Positions 1-8,711 are shown, counted from the first letter of the stretch. The stretch: DNA of 64,000 bases from Phycisphaerales bacterium UBA5793 (GCA_002418285.1 DIDT01000049.1:1-64000); one strand, 5' to 3'. Made by a program: numbers and translations. Notes: generated from the letters alone by a model not told the origin.

Positions 1-328
1 GGTGCATCTCCGTGTTGGCACGCATTTTGCGTTGCACTTTTTTCAGAATCGCGCCTGGCGCATCACCGCCGGCGAAAAAACTTGCCGGCCGCCGCGCGAG
101 CCGCGCGGCATCACCCGCCGCTGTGCAGTGCAAACTGATCCCGACGCGCACACCGGCGCACGCCAATCTCTATAGGTAGACGTGCTTTTCCATCGCCGAC
201 AACTCGATATCGCCACTGGCGACGCAACCAGACCGAAGCGCCAGCGAGGACGAACGCCCCATTCGACGTCGAACGCTTCGCTCGCGCGTCAGTCTGGTTC
301 ACTTCATCACCCGCTCAAGGCTGCTTGC
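1..328. other. Non-coding left edge
   Basis: No credible gene is visible in this stretch. The short open frames here lack homology-like composition and are antisense to nothing known. The only structure I see is a perfect 8-bp GC hairpin at 91-109 (arms GCCGCGCG/CGCGCGGC) followed on the minus strand, about 10 bases later, by six T residues (80-75). That could be a weak terminator for the leftward HPr operon, but the gap between stem and T tract makes this uncertain. Confidence 0.35.
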
Positions 329-604
329 CTACTCCTCGTCGAAGCCGCGATTGACGAGTTCGATGAGGGCCTGGATCGTCTCGTTGGCGTCGGGGCCGGT
401 GGCCTCGATGAGCAGTTCGGTCCCCTTGGTCGCGGCGAGCATCATCATCTGCATGATCGATTTGCCGTCGACCTTCTGGTTTTCGCGGCGGACCACCACG
501 TCGGATTGGAAGTTGCACGCGGTCTCAACGAACGACATCGCCGGCCGGGCGTGGAGACCCAGACGGTTGCAGATAGTCACTTTGGCGGTGGCGTTGCTGG
601 ACAA
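329..604 (-). CDS. ptsH: HPr phosphocarrier protein
   Basis: This is a 91-residue HPr, the small histidine phosphocarrier of the phosphotransferase system, acting in the cytoplasm. The active-site motif GLHARPA places the phospho-accepting histidine at residue 18. A serine at about residue 49 in KVDGKSIMQMM matches the regulatory site of HPr kinase/phosphorylase. I chose a TTG start at 604 because a GGAGG Shine-Dalgarno lies nine bases upstream (614-618) and gives the usual family length; an ATG at 670 would add 22 atypical residues. It is the last visible gene of a leftward set with EIIA and the hibernation factor. No enzyme I gene is in the window. With no sugar permease nearby, a regulatory PTS role is likely (inference). 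Confidence 0.92.
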   Translation of the reverse strand: MSSNATAKVTICNRLGLHARPAMSFVETACNFQSDVVVRRENQKVDGKSIMQMMMLAATKGTELLIEATGPDANETIQALIELVNRGFDEE

Positions 605-705
605 GCGCCGGAACCTCCGCAAGTCGCTCGGGGCCGGCGAACGGTTGAGGTTCGGCCGGCTGCGCTGCATGCGATGAACTCATGATCGGATACCGAAGTC
701 GCCGC

Positions 706-1179
706 TCAACCCAACTGCTGATTGTCCGCTTCACGAATCAGGGTGATGATGTCATCCACAGTCGAAACCTGCCGCAGGAAACGCCTGAACGTATCCTGGC
801 TGAGGTTCTGGAAGATGATTTCCATGGCCCGGAGATGATCTTCGGGTTGGTCTCCCGGGCTGAGCAGCAGGACGACGGAGTAGACCGGCTGGCGATCCAA
901 CGCGTTGAAATCAACGCCTTTGCTGCTCACGCCGATCGTGGCGGCCATTCGTTTGACGGAAGGGTGCTTGACGTGGGGGACGGCGACGCCCTTGCCGAAA
1001 CCCGTCGAGCCGCGTCGTTCACGTTCGAGGATGGCCTCGATGAGGTCGTCGCGGTTGCCTTTTTCGACGACGCCGGCCGCGAGGAGCGAGTCCACCAGTT
1101 CAGCCACAACTTCATCGCGCGTCACGGCGGTCAGCGATGGCACCAGAGCCGATTCGACCATGATCTCGTTCAATTTCAT
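706..1179 (-). CDS. ptsN: PTS EIIA type-2 (nitrogen-PTS-like) protein
   Basis: This 157-residue protein is a complete stand-alone PTS EIIA domain of the fructose/nitrogen type. The phosphorylation motif GKGVAVPHVKHPSV puts the accepting histidine at residue 69, and the preceding RERRGSTGFG is typical of the family. It would accept phosphate from HPr. A GGAG sequence sits about ten bases before the ATG. It lies 33 bp after the hibernation factor gene and about 100 bp before HPr, the same neighbourhood as hpf-ptsN in many bacteria, where EIIA regulates rather than transports. No IIB/IIC permease is present, so a regulatory role is the better inference. Confidence 0.9.
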   Translation of the reverse strand: MKLNEIMVESALVPSLTAVTRDEVVAELVDSLLAAGVVEKGNRDDLIEAILERERRGSTGFGKGVAVPHVKHPSVKRMAATIGVSSKGVDFNALDRQPVYSVVLLLSPGDQPEDHLRAMEIIFQNLSQDTFRRFLRQVSTVDDIITLIREADNQQLG

Positions 1180-1212
1180 TGGCGATTGTACTCCGGTTCC
1201 GGGGCCGGCGCA

Positions 1213-1515
1213 TCACCCCGGATGCTTGCGGTTCCGCGTCATTTCCTTGTACTCCGCGAGCTGCCGGCTGAGCTTATCCACGACGGAGTCCATGCAGGCA
1301 TGATAGTCCATGGCGTGCTCGCGGCCGATGAACGGGTCGTGGCGGTCCACGTGGGCGATGAGTTCGACCTCGAACTCCCGGCCGGGCTTGTCGATCACCA
1401 CATCAACCGTCTGGATGCGGTCGTAGAACCGCTCAAGTCGCTCACACTTCTTGGACGCGTAGTCCTCCATGGCGGGGCTGATATCGAGGTGCTTGCCCGT
1501 CACGTTGATTTGCAT
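1213..1515 (-). CDS. hpf: Ribosome hibernation promoting factor (HPF/RaiA family)
   Basis: This 100-residue protein matches the short HPF/YfiA family: it begins MQINVTGKHLDISPAM, has the KCERLERFYDRI helix, and the DYHACMDSVVDKLSRQL second helix. Family members bind the 30S decoding centre in stationary phase and inactivate or dimerise ribosomes. The long C-terminal dimerisation domain of long HPF is absent, so this is the short form. It is the first gene of the leftward hpf-ptsN-ptsH set, which in other bacteria couples translation shut-down with nutrient signalling. Confidence 0.9.
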   Translation of the reverse strand: MQINVTGKHLDISPAMEDYASKKCERLERFYDRIQTVDVVIDKPGREFEVELIAHVDRHDPFIGREHAMDYHACMDSVVDKLSRQLAEYKEMTRNRKHPG

Positions 1516-1576
1516 GTCTGAATCCTTAGCACCGAAGTGCGGGGGTTGTCAATACGGATGATTCTCTGTATCCGGC

Positions 1577-2545
1577 TCAGGCGGCACCTGTTTGGTCGCC
1601 TGACCTACTCTCAGCTCCATCGACTTGGGTTGAACCAGCCCCGCCGCCCGGCGACGGTTCGGGAGTCTTGAGCACGCCTTTTGGATGGGTCGCTGTCGCG
1701 GCAATCATTTGCCGATCGGGCACCAGCACGCCGCCGCTGACGGTAAACCGCAGAGCCTCTTCGACGGTAATGCTGAGTTCGTAAACTTCGCTTCGCGGAA
1801 GACTGATGGTGTAGCCTGTAAAGGGGGTCGGCGAACTGGGGACAAAGACCGTCACGACTTCAACCGGCTGATAGCCCGCCACGCGAGCAAGGTCATTCAT
1901 CGAGTGCCCCGTCTGGAAGCCGACCGACCAGATGCCCTTTCGCGGGTACTCGACGAGCACCACGCGGTTGAAATCGAGTTTTGTCTCGCCGAGCATGAAG
2001 TCGACGAGTTGTTTGACGTAGGGATAAACCTGTTTGAATATCGGCACACTGGCGACGATGCGCTCGATGCGGGCAGCGATGCGGCGGCCGAGGAAGCCCC
2101 CAAAGATGCGGCCGGCGAGATAGAACAGCAACACGGCGACGACGAGGCCGATCGCGTTGAGCCAAGGGTGCTGGTCCCACCGCGCCTTGAGGTCGTTCTG
2201 CCGAATCTCCCCGGTCAGCGCCGACCCCGTAAGTCGAGGCAGCTTCGCCGCATTGCGACGATCGATCTCGGCCTGGCGCTCTTCGTCCGTGACGTTGTAC
2301 CACGCCGGATAGTGTGCTGCCGCCCAGACATCGTCATCCGCGGGACCGCGGATCACAAAGGGCATGGCCTTGATCACGGTGAGGCGAGCAAAGGAGTTGA
2401 TCGGCTGAGCGATCCGGCTGTCAACGAACTGGTACGCGTAGACGACGATCCAAATCGTCAACACCGAGGGCAGCAGGATGGCCAACCCGCGGAGGAAGAA
2501 GATCTTGAAGTCACCGGTAAACGTCCGATGGGGCGATTTGCTCAT
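1577..2545 (-). CDS. DUF502 family integral membrane protein
   Basis: This 322-residue protein matches the DUF502 family: an N-terminal hydrophobic helix (FLRGLAILLPSVLTIWIVV), a second hydrophobic segment (LNAIGLVVAVLLFYLAGRIF), and the family block around VPIFKQVYPYVKQLVDF followed by VLVEYPRKGIWSVGFQTG and FVPSSPTPFTGY. The function of DUF502 proteins is not established. I start at the ATG at 2545 (MSKSPHRTF) rather than the longer frame to 2617, because the upstream residues look non-coding. An extra segment of about 60 residues between the two helices, containing DEERQAEIDRRNAAK, is longer than in most members. The C-terminal tail is low-complexity and Gly/Pro rich. Confidence 0.85.
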   Translation of the reverse strand: MSKSPHRTFTGDFKIFFLRGLAILLPSVLTIWIVVYAYQFVDSRIAQPINSFARLTVIKAMPFVIRGPADDDVWAAAHYPAWYNVTDEERQAEIDRRNAAKLPRLTGSALTGEIRQNDLKARWDQHPWLNAIGLVVAVLLFYLAGRIFGGFLGRRIAARIERIVASVPIFKQVYPYVKQLVDFMLGETKLDFNRVVLVEYPRKGIWSVGFQTGHSMNDLARVAGYQPVEVVTVFVPSSPTPFTGYTISLPRSEVYELSITVEEALRFTVSGGVLVPDRQMIAATATHPKGVLKTPEPSPGGGAGSTQVDGAESRSGDQTGAA

Positions 2546-2642
2546 CGTCGTCAGCGAACCCCCTTGTGGGGAAGGCTTGGCGGCTCCCCGAACGCCACAA
2601 GTGTAGGGGTCTGGCACAGGCCTTCAATGCTGGAAATTGGCA

Positions 2643-3506
2643 TCACGCGAGAACTTCGTCGCAGAATTGCTGCATGGCTTCGTTGTAGGCCTGCAACTGC
2701 GGCGAAGGCTCACCATTCATTGGGAATGGGTTGGGCGTGTTGAACACGTGATCGCCGCCTTCGACGAGTTTGAGCGTGTGCTTGACACCCTCCCCCGCCA
2801 TGTCGGCGATTTCGCGGGCATCACGGGGCGGAACCGTCGGATCGGTGGTGCCGTGGACGATCAGCAGCGGACAGTTGAGGGCGGCGACGTGGCGGGCGAG
2901 GTCGTGGCCCGGCGGGTCGGCTTCCTGCTCATCGAGAAAGGCACGGCTGATGCGGAGATCCTGACCCGTTCGTCCGCTCTTTACCGCGAGATAGCCACGC
3001 TCGAGAATCTCCTTCTTCTGCGACTCGGCGAAGCGCCATGGACGACTGGGAGCTGAGGCGGAGATCACGCCAACGGGCCGCGGCTGGCGCTGCTGCATGA
3101 AGCGGCGGCCGGCCGTGAGCAGGACGCCGACGCCGCCGCGGCTGTGACCCATGAGCAGCATCGGTCTGCCGCCGCCTTCGATAGCGCCGGATTGGACGGC
3201 GTCGATCACGGCATCGATGTCGGTGACGTTGTTGTTCCAAGTTCCGAGTTCGAAGAGGTCGGGTCGCTCGAACGTCTGGAAGTTGTTGGTGATGCCTGAG
3301 GTGGTGAGATTGAATCGATGGGCGATGATGCCGGCGTTGGCGAACTGTTCAGCGACGAAGGGAAACAGGCCATAGTCCTTGTAGCCCATGAAGCCGTGGA
3401 CGAGGAGGATCACGCCGCGTGCGTGGTCAACATCGGGGATGTGCGTGTTGCCGTAGATTGGCAGGTCGCGCCAGCCGGGGATGGTCCATGTGGTAATCGT
3501 TGACAT
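2643..3506 (-). CDS. Alpha/beta hydrolase
   Basis: This 287-residue protein has a complete serine-hydrolase arrangement: oxyanion-region HGF at 37-39, nucleophile elbow GHSRGG with Ser122, acid Asp222 in HGTTDPTVPP, and His253 in EGGDHVF. No signal peptide is visible, so it is probably cytoplasmic. The substrate cannot be told from sequence; the family includes small-ester hydrolases and acyl-peptidases. The frame runs open much further upstream, but that part is the shadow of the ubiA gene, so the ATG at 3506 is the natural start. It follows the prenyltransferase on the same strand by 74 bp and may be co-transcribed. Confidence 0.8.
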   Translation of the reverse strand: MSTITTWTIPGWRDLPIYGNTHIPDVDHARGVILLVHGFMGYKDYGLFPFVAEQFANAGIIAHRFNLTTSGITNNFQTFERPDLFELGTWNNNVTDIDAVIDAVQSGAIEGGGRPMLLMGHSRGGVGVLLTAGRRFMQQRQPRPVGVISASAPSRPWRFAESQKKEILERGYLAVKSGRTGQDLRISRAFLDEQEADPPGHDLARHVAALNCPLLIVHGTTDPTVPPRDAREIADMAGEGVKHTLKLVEGGDHVFNTPNPFPMNGEPSPQLQAYNEAMQQFCDEVLA

Positions 3507-3580
3507 GTTGCAGGATAGGCGAAATGGAACTGAAGAGGCATCCCATCGTTCGCAGGGCCTCAGCGCGGGTGTTGGCTGGA

Positions 3581-4522
3581 CTACCGGATCACGACGCTGG
3601 CGATACCCAGGGCGCCGAGCAGGCAACTGATCAGGCCGTTGAGTGTGAAGAAGGCAAGTTGGATGCGACCGGTCGCGCCGCCTGCGGTGACGGCGTGCTC
3701 GACGATGAGGAGCACGACGACGATGCCCACGCCGATCGCGAAGAGCCAATCGAAGCGAGGATCGATGAAAATGATCGTGGTCAGCGAGGCCACGCTGATG
3801 GCATGAAGCAAGCGACTGATCCACAGCGCCCGACTGATGCCGAGGCGGCTGGGGATGCTGTGCAGTCGATGCTCGCGATCGACTTCCACATCCTGCAGGG
3901 CGTAGACGATGTCGAAACCGGCGACCCAGCACAGGACGTTGAGGCTAAGCAGCCAGAGTGCGGGTTGAATGGAGAGCGACTCGGGATTGATCGCGAGTGC
4001 CGCGGCGAGCGGGGAGATCGCCAGCGATGAGCCAAGGAAGATGTGGCAGAGCCAGGTCCAGCGCTTCATCCAGCCGTAGGCGCCGATCCACGCGAGGACG
4101 GGAATCGAGAGCAGCGTCGGCCACCAGTTGTCGAACACGAAGCCGAATGCGACGCAGCAGACGATGAACACCGCCGCAGCCCAGAGCAGCGCGAAGGTGG
4201 CGTGATGCAGCGCGACGCGGCCGCTGGGTAACGCTCGGCCGCTTGTTCGGGGGTTGAGGGCATCGATGTCACGATCGATGATGCGGTTGGCGAGCATGGC
4301 GAAGGTGCGGGCACTCACCATGCAAACCACTATCAGACTCATTTGTCCGGCAAATCGCCCCCACGATCCGTCCGCGGGCCGGGCCATGAACGATGCGAGG
4401 AGAGCAAAGGGCAGAGCGAAGAGGCTGTGACTGATTTTGATATCCGCAGCGAGCGCTTTGACGGGGGGCGCCGGCGCAACGGGGTCAGGCAAAGACGTGG
4501 TGGCGGGCGCCGCCGAGTTCAT
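3581..4522 (-). CDS. ubiA: UbiA-family aromatic prenyltransferase
   Basis: This 313-residue polytopic membrane protein has both aspartate-rich prenyl-diphosphate motifs of the UbiA superfamily: NRIIDRDIDALNPRTSGRA near the second helix, and DIVYALQDVEVDREHRL in the middle of the protein. UbiA, MqnP and related enzymes attach isoprenoid chains to aromatic acids in quinone synthesis. ATG at 4522 is preferred; a GTG at 4561 would add 13 residues and leave only 9 bp to the divergent methyltransferase start. Because the neighbouring divergent operon contains a type III polyketide synthase, a methyltransferase and a GGR-like oxidoreductase, the aromatic acceptor may be the polyketide product rather than 4-hydroxybenzoate or a futalosine-pathway intermediate. 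That is inference. Confidence 0.85.
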   Translation of the reverse strand: MNSAAPATTSLPDPVAPAPPVKALAADIKISHSLFALPFALLASFMARPADGSWGRFAGQMSLIVVCMVSARTFAMLANRIIDRDIDALNPRTSGRALPSGRVALHHATFALLWAAAVFIVCCVAFGFVFDNWWPTLLSIPVLAWIGAYGWMKRWTWLCHIFLGSSLAISPLAAALAINPESLSIQPALWLLSLNVLCWVAGFDIVYALQDVEVDREHRLHSIPSRLGISRALWISRLLHAISVASLTTIIFIDPRFDWLFAIGVGIVVVLLIVEHAVTAGGATGRIQLAFFTLNGLISCLLGALGIASVVIR

Positions 4523-4570
4523 GTACGAATCGTAGCCCCCGGGTGGGTTGGTGCCGTTCACCTATTATCC

Positions 4571-5302
4571 ATGATGAGCACAACCTCTTCCAGTTTGCGG
4601 CAGCGCCATCGTGAGCCGGAGTGGATGGACCAGCCGGACCTCGATCCGTCGCTGCACGATGCGGCGCTTACCAGTTTGGAGCGACTGAATGCGTGGGCTC
4701 GCAGCGCCCGCATTGTGTGGCCGGCGATCCATCGCGTTGCGCGGCGCACTCCCGATGACCCGTGCCGGGTTCTCGATATTGCCACCGGTGGCGGCGATCT
4801 CCCGCTGGCGCTGAATAACCTGGCCGCCGGCATGGGCGTTGAATTGAAGATCACTGCGATCGACATCAGCCGACAAGCGATCGCGCACGCCAAGCGAAAA
4901 GCGGATGGCATCGGCGACATCGTGGATTTCCGCCGGTGCGACGTGTTTCGCGAAGAGTGGCCTGGCAAAGAGTACGACGTCGTGATGTGCTCGCTATTCC
5001 TGCATCATCTCGACGATGCGCAGGCCGTGGAATTGCTGGCAAAGATGTACGCAGCAGCGACGCAACTGGTGCTGGTGAGCGATCTGCGGCGATGCGTGCG
5101 AGGACTGTGGCTGACACGAGTTGCGGCACGCACGCTTTCGCGCTCGCCGGTGGTGCGTGTCGATGGACCGCGCTCGGTGCGGGCGGCATTCACGGTTGAG
5201 GAAGTCCGTTCGCTTGCGCAGCAGGCGGGGTGGAGCGACTCTGAAGTGCATCCGGTCTGGCCGTTTCGACTGCTCCTCTCGGGGAGCAAGGGATCGAAGT
5301 GA
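4571..5302 (+). CDS. Class I SAM-dependent methyltransferase
   Basis: This 243-residue protein has a Rossmann methyltransferase core: motif I VLDIATGGGDLPLAL at about 67-81, acidic loop ITAIDIS, and motif IV-like region EYDVVMCSLFLHHLDD. It starts at tandem ATGs at 4571/4574, since the longer open frame overlaps the divergent prenyltransferase. Its stop overlaps the GTG start of the FAD oxidoreductase by four bases (GTGA), implying translational coupling. With a type III polyketide synthase two genes on, it probably methylates a phenolic or pyrone product (inference from neighbours; methyltransferase plus type III PKS pairs are common). Confidence 0.85.
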   Translation: MMSTTSSSLRQRHREPEWMDQPDLDPSLHDAALTSLERLNAWARSARIVWPAIHRVARRTPDDPCRVLDIATGGGDLPLALNNLAAGMGVELKITAIDISRQAIAHAKRKADGIGDIVDFRRCDVFREEWPGKEYDVVMCSLFLHHLDDAQAVELLAKMYAAATQLVLVSDLRRCVRGLWLTRVAARTLSRSPVVRVDGPRSVRAAFTVEEVRSLAQQAGWSDSEVHPVWPFRLLLSGSKGSK

Positions 5303-6528
5303 CGATTGCGGCCACCATCTCGAAGGTCGCGGCAGCGAAGGTCGCGTGGGACGCGATCATCATCGGCGCCGGACCGGCGGGAAGCGTGGCGGCGATTGTG
5401 CTGAGTCAACGGGGCCGGCGCGTTCTGCTGATAGACCGTGCGAGCTTCCCGCGTGACAAGGTTTGCGGCTGCTGCCTCGGGCCGGCGGCGGTTGGATTGC
5501 TTCGGGAGCTTGGACTTGGGGAGTTGCTTGACGCTTCCGACGCCGCACCGATGACGCAATTCGACCTGCGGGCGGCTCAGCGCAGACTGAGCGTGCCCAT
5601 TCACGGGGGCCGGGTGTTGTCGCGTCGGTCGTTTGATGCCGCCCTGGTCCGGAGAGCGATTGCATGCGGCGCGGCGTTTCTGCCGCGCTGCATCGCCAGC
5701 ATTGGATCCGCGGATGACAGGTATCGCCGCGTGCAACTGCGAAGCGAGGGCCAGTGTGACGATGCCGAAGCAAGGCTCATCATCGCGGCCGGTGGCCTGG
5801 GTTTTGCGATTGACGGCGCGCATTCGGCCGGGCATCGTCGTGAGCGACTCTGGAGACGGTCTCGCGTCGGCGGCGCAACCATAGTGGCCGCGACAGGCGT
5901 GGATCTAGCGCAGGGTGAGGTTCGGATGATCGTGGCGCGGCGTGGCTATGTCGGATTGGCGCGACTCGAAGATGATCGACTCGCCGTGGGTGGCGCGTTT
6001 GATGCATCTTTGGTTCGCGCCTGCTCGGGGCTAGGCGGGGCGGCGATTCACATCTTTGAAAAGTCCGGCATCCATGTGCCGGATGAACTCGAAGGTGCTC
6101 ACTGGCTGGGGGCGCCGCAATTGACGCGACGACCCTATCGGATCGCGGATGAACGGGTGCTGGCAGTGGGAGATGCTGCGGGTTTCGTTGAGCCGTTCAC
6201 CGGCGAGGGGATGACGTGGGCCATTCAATCGGCACGGCAGGCTGCGGCGCTGGGCGAGATGGTTCTTCGCGGGACCGAAGTCGCATGGGATCGCGCCATC
6301 GAAGAGCAATGGCAGCGCGTGCATCGATCGCCGGTCCGATCGCGTCAGATTCGATGTCGGGCCATTGCCGAGGCGTTGCGCCACCCGATGCTGGTAGGAT
6401 GTTGCATGATCGCAGGTCACATGATTCCGCACCTCTTTGAGATGGTGGTTGATCATATTCACGCGCCGAATTGCGGGATCCGTGCGTTGCGTTCGACCGG
6501 TCTTGAGGTCGAGCGAGGTGGCGCATGA
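5299..6528 (+). CDS. FAD-dependent oxidoreductase, geranylgeranyl-reductase-like
   Basis: This 409-residue flavoprotein has the N-terminal dinucleotide motif GAGPAG at 23-28, the cysteine-rich segment DKVCGCCLGP at 53-62 typical of geranylgeranyl-reductase-like enzymes, and the C-terminal FAD motif GDAAGF at 291-296 followed by EPFTGEG. It uses a GTG start overlapping the upstream methyltransferase stop and ends ATGA onto the polyketide synthase, so all three are coupled. Family members hydroxylate phenols or reduce prenyl chains. With a polyketide synthase and a prenyltransferase adjacent, either ring hydroxylation to a quinone or prenyl saturation is plausible; sequence alone does not decide. 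Confidence 0.85.
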   Translation: MTIAATISKVAAAKVAWDAIIIGAGPAGSVAAIVLSQRGRRVLLIDRASFPRDKVCGCCLGPAAVGLLRELGLGELLDASDAAPMTQFDLRAAQRRLSVPIHGGRVLSRRSFDAALVRRAIACGAAFLPRCIASIGSADDRYRRVQLRSEGQCDDAEARLIIAAGGLGFAIDGAHSAGHRRERLWRRSRVGGATIVAATGVDLAQGEVRMIVARRGYVGLARLEDDRLAVGGAFDASLVRACSGLGGAAIHIFEKSGIHVPDELEGAHWLGAPQLTRRPYRIADERVLAVGDAAGFVEPFTGEGMTWAIQSARQAAALGEMVLRGTEVAWDRAIEEQWQRVHRSPVRSRQIRCRAIAEALRHPMLVGCCMIAGHMIPHLFEMVVDHIHAPNCGIRALRSTGLEVERGGA

Positions 6529-7670
6529 GGCCGGGCATCATGAGCATCGGTCGCGCCGTTCCGCCGGGGACACTCGACCAGGACGAGGCGCTGCAACTGG
6601 CTGAACAATGCTGCGCCGGGTCCGCAGAGGAAGCGGATCGACTGCGTCGGCTGTTTGAGCGCAGCGGGGTGGAGACGCGGCAGTTCGTCGTAGCGCGGAC
6701 TCGACAGCAACAGGGTGTCGGCCGAGTTCGCGACCGGAACGGGACGTCGTCCACCGATGTCATCGAACCAATTGTTCCCTTCTTCCCACCGCGACTGCAC
6801 GATGACGACCTCGGCCCGACCACAGCGGAGCGGCTGGCGGTGTATGAGCAGTGGGCGAGCGGGCTGGCGCATCGTGCTGCTTGGGAAGCTCTGTCTAATG
6901 CGAAGTGCGCGGCTTCGCAGATCACGCATCTGATGACCGTCTCATGCACCGGAATGCGGGCGCCGGGGGTCGATATCGCGCTCATCGAATCGCTTGGCTT
7001 GGCGCGCGATGTGCGGCGGGCGCATGTTGGTTTCATGGGATGTCATGCGGCGATCAATGCGCTGCGGCTCGCGTCGGACGCGTGCCGTGCTGATCCGGAT
7101 GCGATCGTGCTGGTGGTTTGCGTCGAGTTGTGCAGCGTACATTTTCAGTATCGCGGCGATGGGGAGTGCCTGCTGGCCAATGCGCTGTTCGCCGACGGGG
7201 CGGGGGCGGCGATTGTCTCGGGCCGCGATGATCCGCGAAGTGCCGCGCCGATTGGCTTGCTCGACTTTGCTTCGGTGGTGCTGCCCGACTCGCAGGAATG
7301 CATGACGTGGAGCGTTGGCGACCATGGCTTTGAAATGAACCTGGCGCTTGATGTACCGGCCCGGATTCGCGCGGCGGCGCGGCCGTGGATAGAGGAATGG
7401 CTGGGGCGGCACGGGATGTCGATTGGCCATGTAGGCAGCTGGGCGGTGCATCCAGGCGGACCGCGCATTCTGGATGCGTTTGCCGGTGCGCTGGAACTGG
7501 ATTGTCACGCGCTGGAAGCGTCGCGGCAGGTGCTGGCACAGTTCGGCAATATGTCTTCGCCGACGATTCTGTTCATTCTTGATGAGTTGGTGCGGAGCGG
7601 AGCCAGACGGCCGATGGTGGCGATCGCATTCGGGCCGGGGTTGACGATTGAGGCGGCGCTGCTGGGGTAG
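6525..7670 (+). CDS. Type III polyketide synthase (chalcone/stilbene synthase family)
   Basis: This 381-residue protein has the complete type III PKS catalytic triad: Cys173 in GFMGCHAAINAL, His309 in WAVHPGGPRILD and Asn342 in QFGNMSSPTILF. Such homodimeric enzymes extend an acyl-CoA starter with malonyl-CoA to make alkylresorcinols, alkylpyrones or phloroglucinols without an acyl carrier protein. Its length is typical. The start ATG overlaps the previous stop (ATGA). In bacteria this family commonly sits with a methyltransferase and an FAD enzyme, as here, and the divergent prenyltransferase extends the set. The starter unit and product cannot be read from the sequence. Confidence 0.92.
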   Translation: MRPGIMSIGRAVPPGTLDQDEALQLAEQCCAGSAEEADRLRRLFERSGVETRQFVVARTRQQQGVGRVRDRNGTSSTDVIEPIVPFFPPRLHDDDLGPTTAERLAVYEQWASGLAHRAAWEALSNAKCAASQITHLMTVSCTGMRAPGVDIALIESLGLARDVRRAHVGFMGCHAAINALRLASDACRADPDAIVLVVCVELCSVHFQYRGDGECLLANALFADGAGAAIVSGRDDPRSAAPIGLLDFASVVLPDSQECMTWSVGDHGFEMNLALDVPARIRAAARPWIEEWLGRHGMSIGHVGSWAVHPGGPRILDAFAGALELDCHALEASRQVLAQFGNMSSPTILFILDELVRSGARRPMVAIAFGPGLTIEAALLG

Positions 7671-7730
7671 TTTGCACCCACCCGCCGACGCTTCCTTCGC
7701 GGAGCCTTCGGGTCGCGGCTAAACTCACGC

Positions 7731-8708
7731 ATGAGCACCACGCCGATTACCGATTTCATTCGAACGCACTATCGCCACTTCAACGCGGCGTCGCTTGTCG
7801 ATGCAGCCGAGGGGTACCGCAGGCATCTCGATGGCGGAGGGAAGATGTTCGTCACGCTGGCCGGAGCGATGAGCACGGCTGAGCTGGGCGTGTCGCTGGC
7901 GGAGATGATCCGGCAGGACAAGGTGCATGGCATCTGCTGCACCGGCGCCAACCTTGAGGAGGACATTTTCAACCTTGTGGCGCATGAGCACTACGTTCGT
8001 ATCCCCCACTATCGCCAGCTCACGCCGGCCGATGAACAGAAGCTGCTCGAGAAGCATCTCAACCGCGTGACGGATACGTGTATTCCAGAAGAGGAGGCCA
8101 TCCGCCGGCTGGAAGGCGCGGTGCTGGATCACTGGCTCAAGTCGGACAAGGCGGGGCGGCGAATGTTCCCGCATGAGTTCTTCTATGAGGTGCTGCTGAG
8201 CGGGGCGCTTGAGGAGTACTACCAGATCGATCCGAAGGACTCGTGGCTGCTGGCGGCGGCGCAGAAGAAGCTGCCGGTGTTCGTGCCGGGCTGGGAAGAC
8301 TCGACGCTGGGCAATATCTTCGCTTCGCACGTCATCACCGGGGAGATCAAGAATTCGACAACAATGCGCGGCGGGATCGACTACATGATCGAACTCGCAC
8401 AGTGGTACACCGAACTGACGGGCAAGCACTCGCTTGGGTTCTTCCAGATCGGCGGCGGGATTGCGGGTGATTTCCCGATCTGCGTGGTGCCGATGCTGCA
8501 CCAGGACCTGGGGCGCACGGGTGTGCCGCTGTGGGGATACTTCTGCCAGATCAGCGATTCGACGACGAGCTACGGCTCATACAGCGGCGCTGTACCCAAC
8601 GAGAAGATCACGTGGGGCAAACTGGCGGAGAAGACGCCGAAGTTCATTATCGAATCGGATGCGACGATTGTGGCGCCGCTGATCTTCGCGTACGTGCTCG
8701 GCTGGTGA
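7731..8708 (+). CDS. Deoxyhypusine synthase family protein
   Basis: This 325-residue protein is a member of the deoxyhypusine synthase fold. It has the NAD-binding blocks (KMFVTLAGAMSTAELG, CTGANLEEDIFN), the spermidine-site region GGGIAGDF, and a lysine at 297 in EKITWGKL, the position of the catalytic Lys that forms the enzyme-imine intermediate in eukaryotic DHS (AVSWGK). Bacteria lack eIF5A, and characterised bacterial homologues act on polyamines, for example as homospermidine synthases. The likely role is therefore NAD-dependent aminobutyl transfer between polyamines (inference). It stands alone, 60 bp after the polyketide synthase and convergent with the Nudix gene. Confidence 0.85.
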   Translation: MSTTPITDFIRTHYRHFNAASLVDAAEGYRRHLDGGGKMFVTLAGAMSTAELGVSLAEMIRQDKVHGICCTGANLEEDIFNLVAHEHYVRIPHYRQLTPADEQKLLEKHLNRVTDTCIPEEEAIRRLEGAVLDHWLKSDKAGRRMFPHEFFYEVLLSGALEEYYQIDPKDSWLLAAAQKKLPVFVPGWEDSTLGNIFASHVITGEIKNSTTMRGGIDYMIELAQWYTELTGKHSLGFFQIGGGIAGDFPICVVPMLHQDLGRTGVPLWGYFCQISDSTTSYGSYSGAVPNEKITWGKLAEKTPKFIIESDATIVAPLIFAYVLGW

Positions 8709-8711
8709 TCG

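Noticed and set aside
7731..8708. Eukaryotic-type hypusine pathway
   Set aside because: No eIF5A or deoxyhypusine hydroxylase is visible; a polyamine role is more likely.
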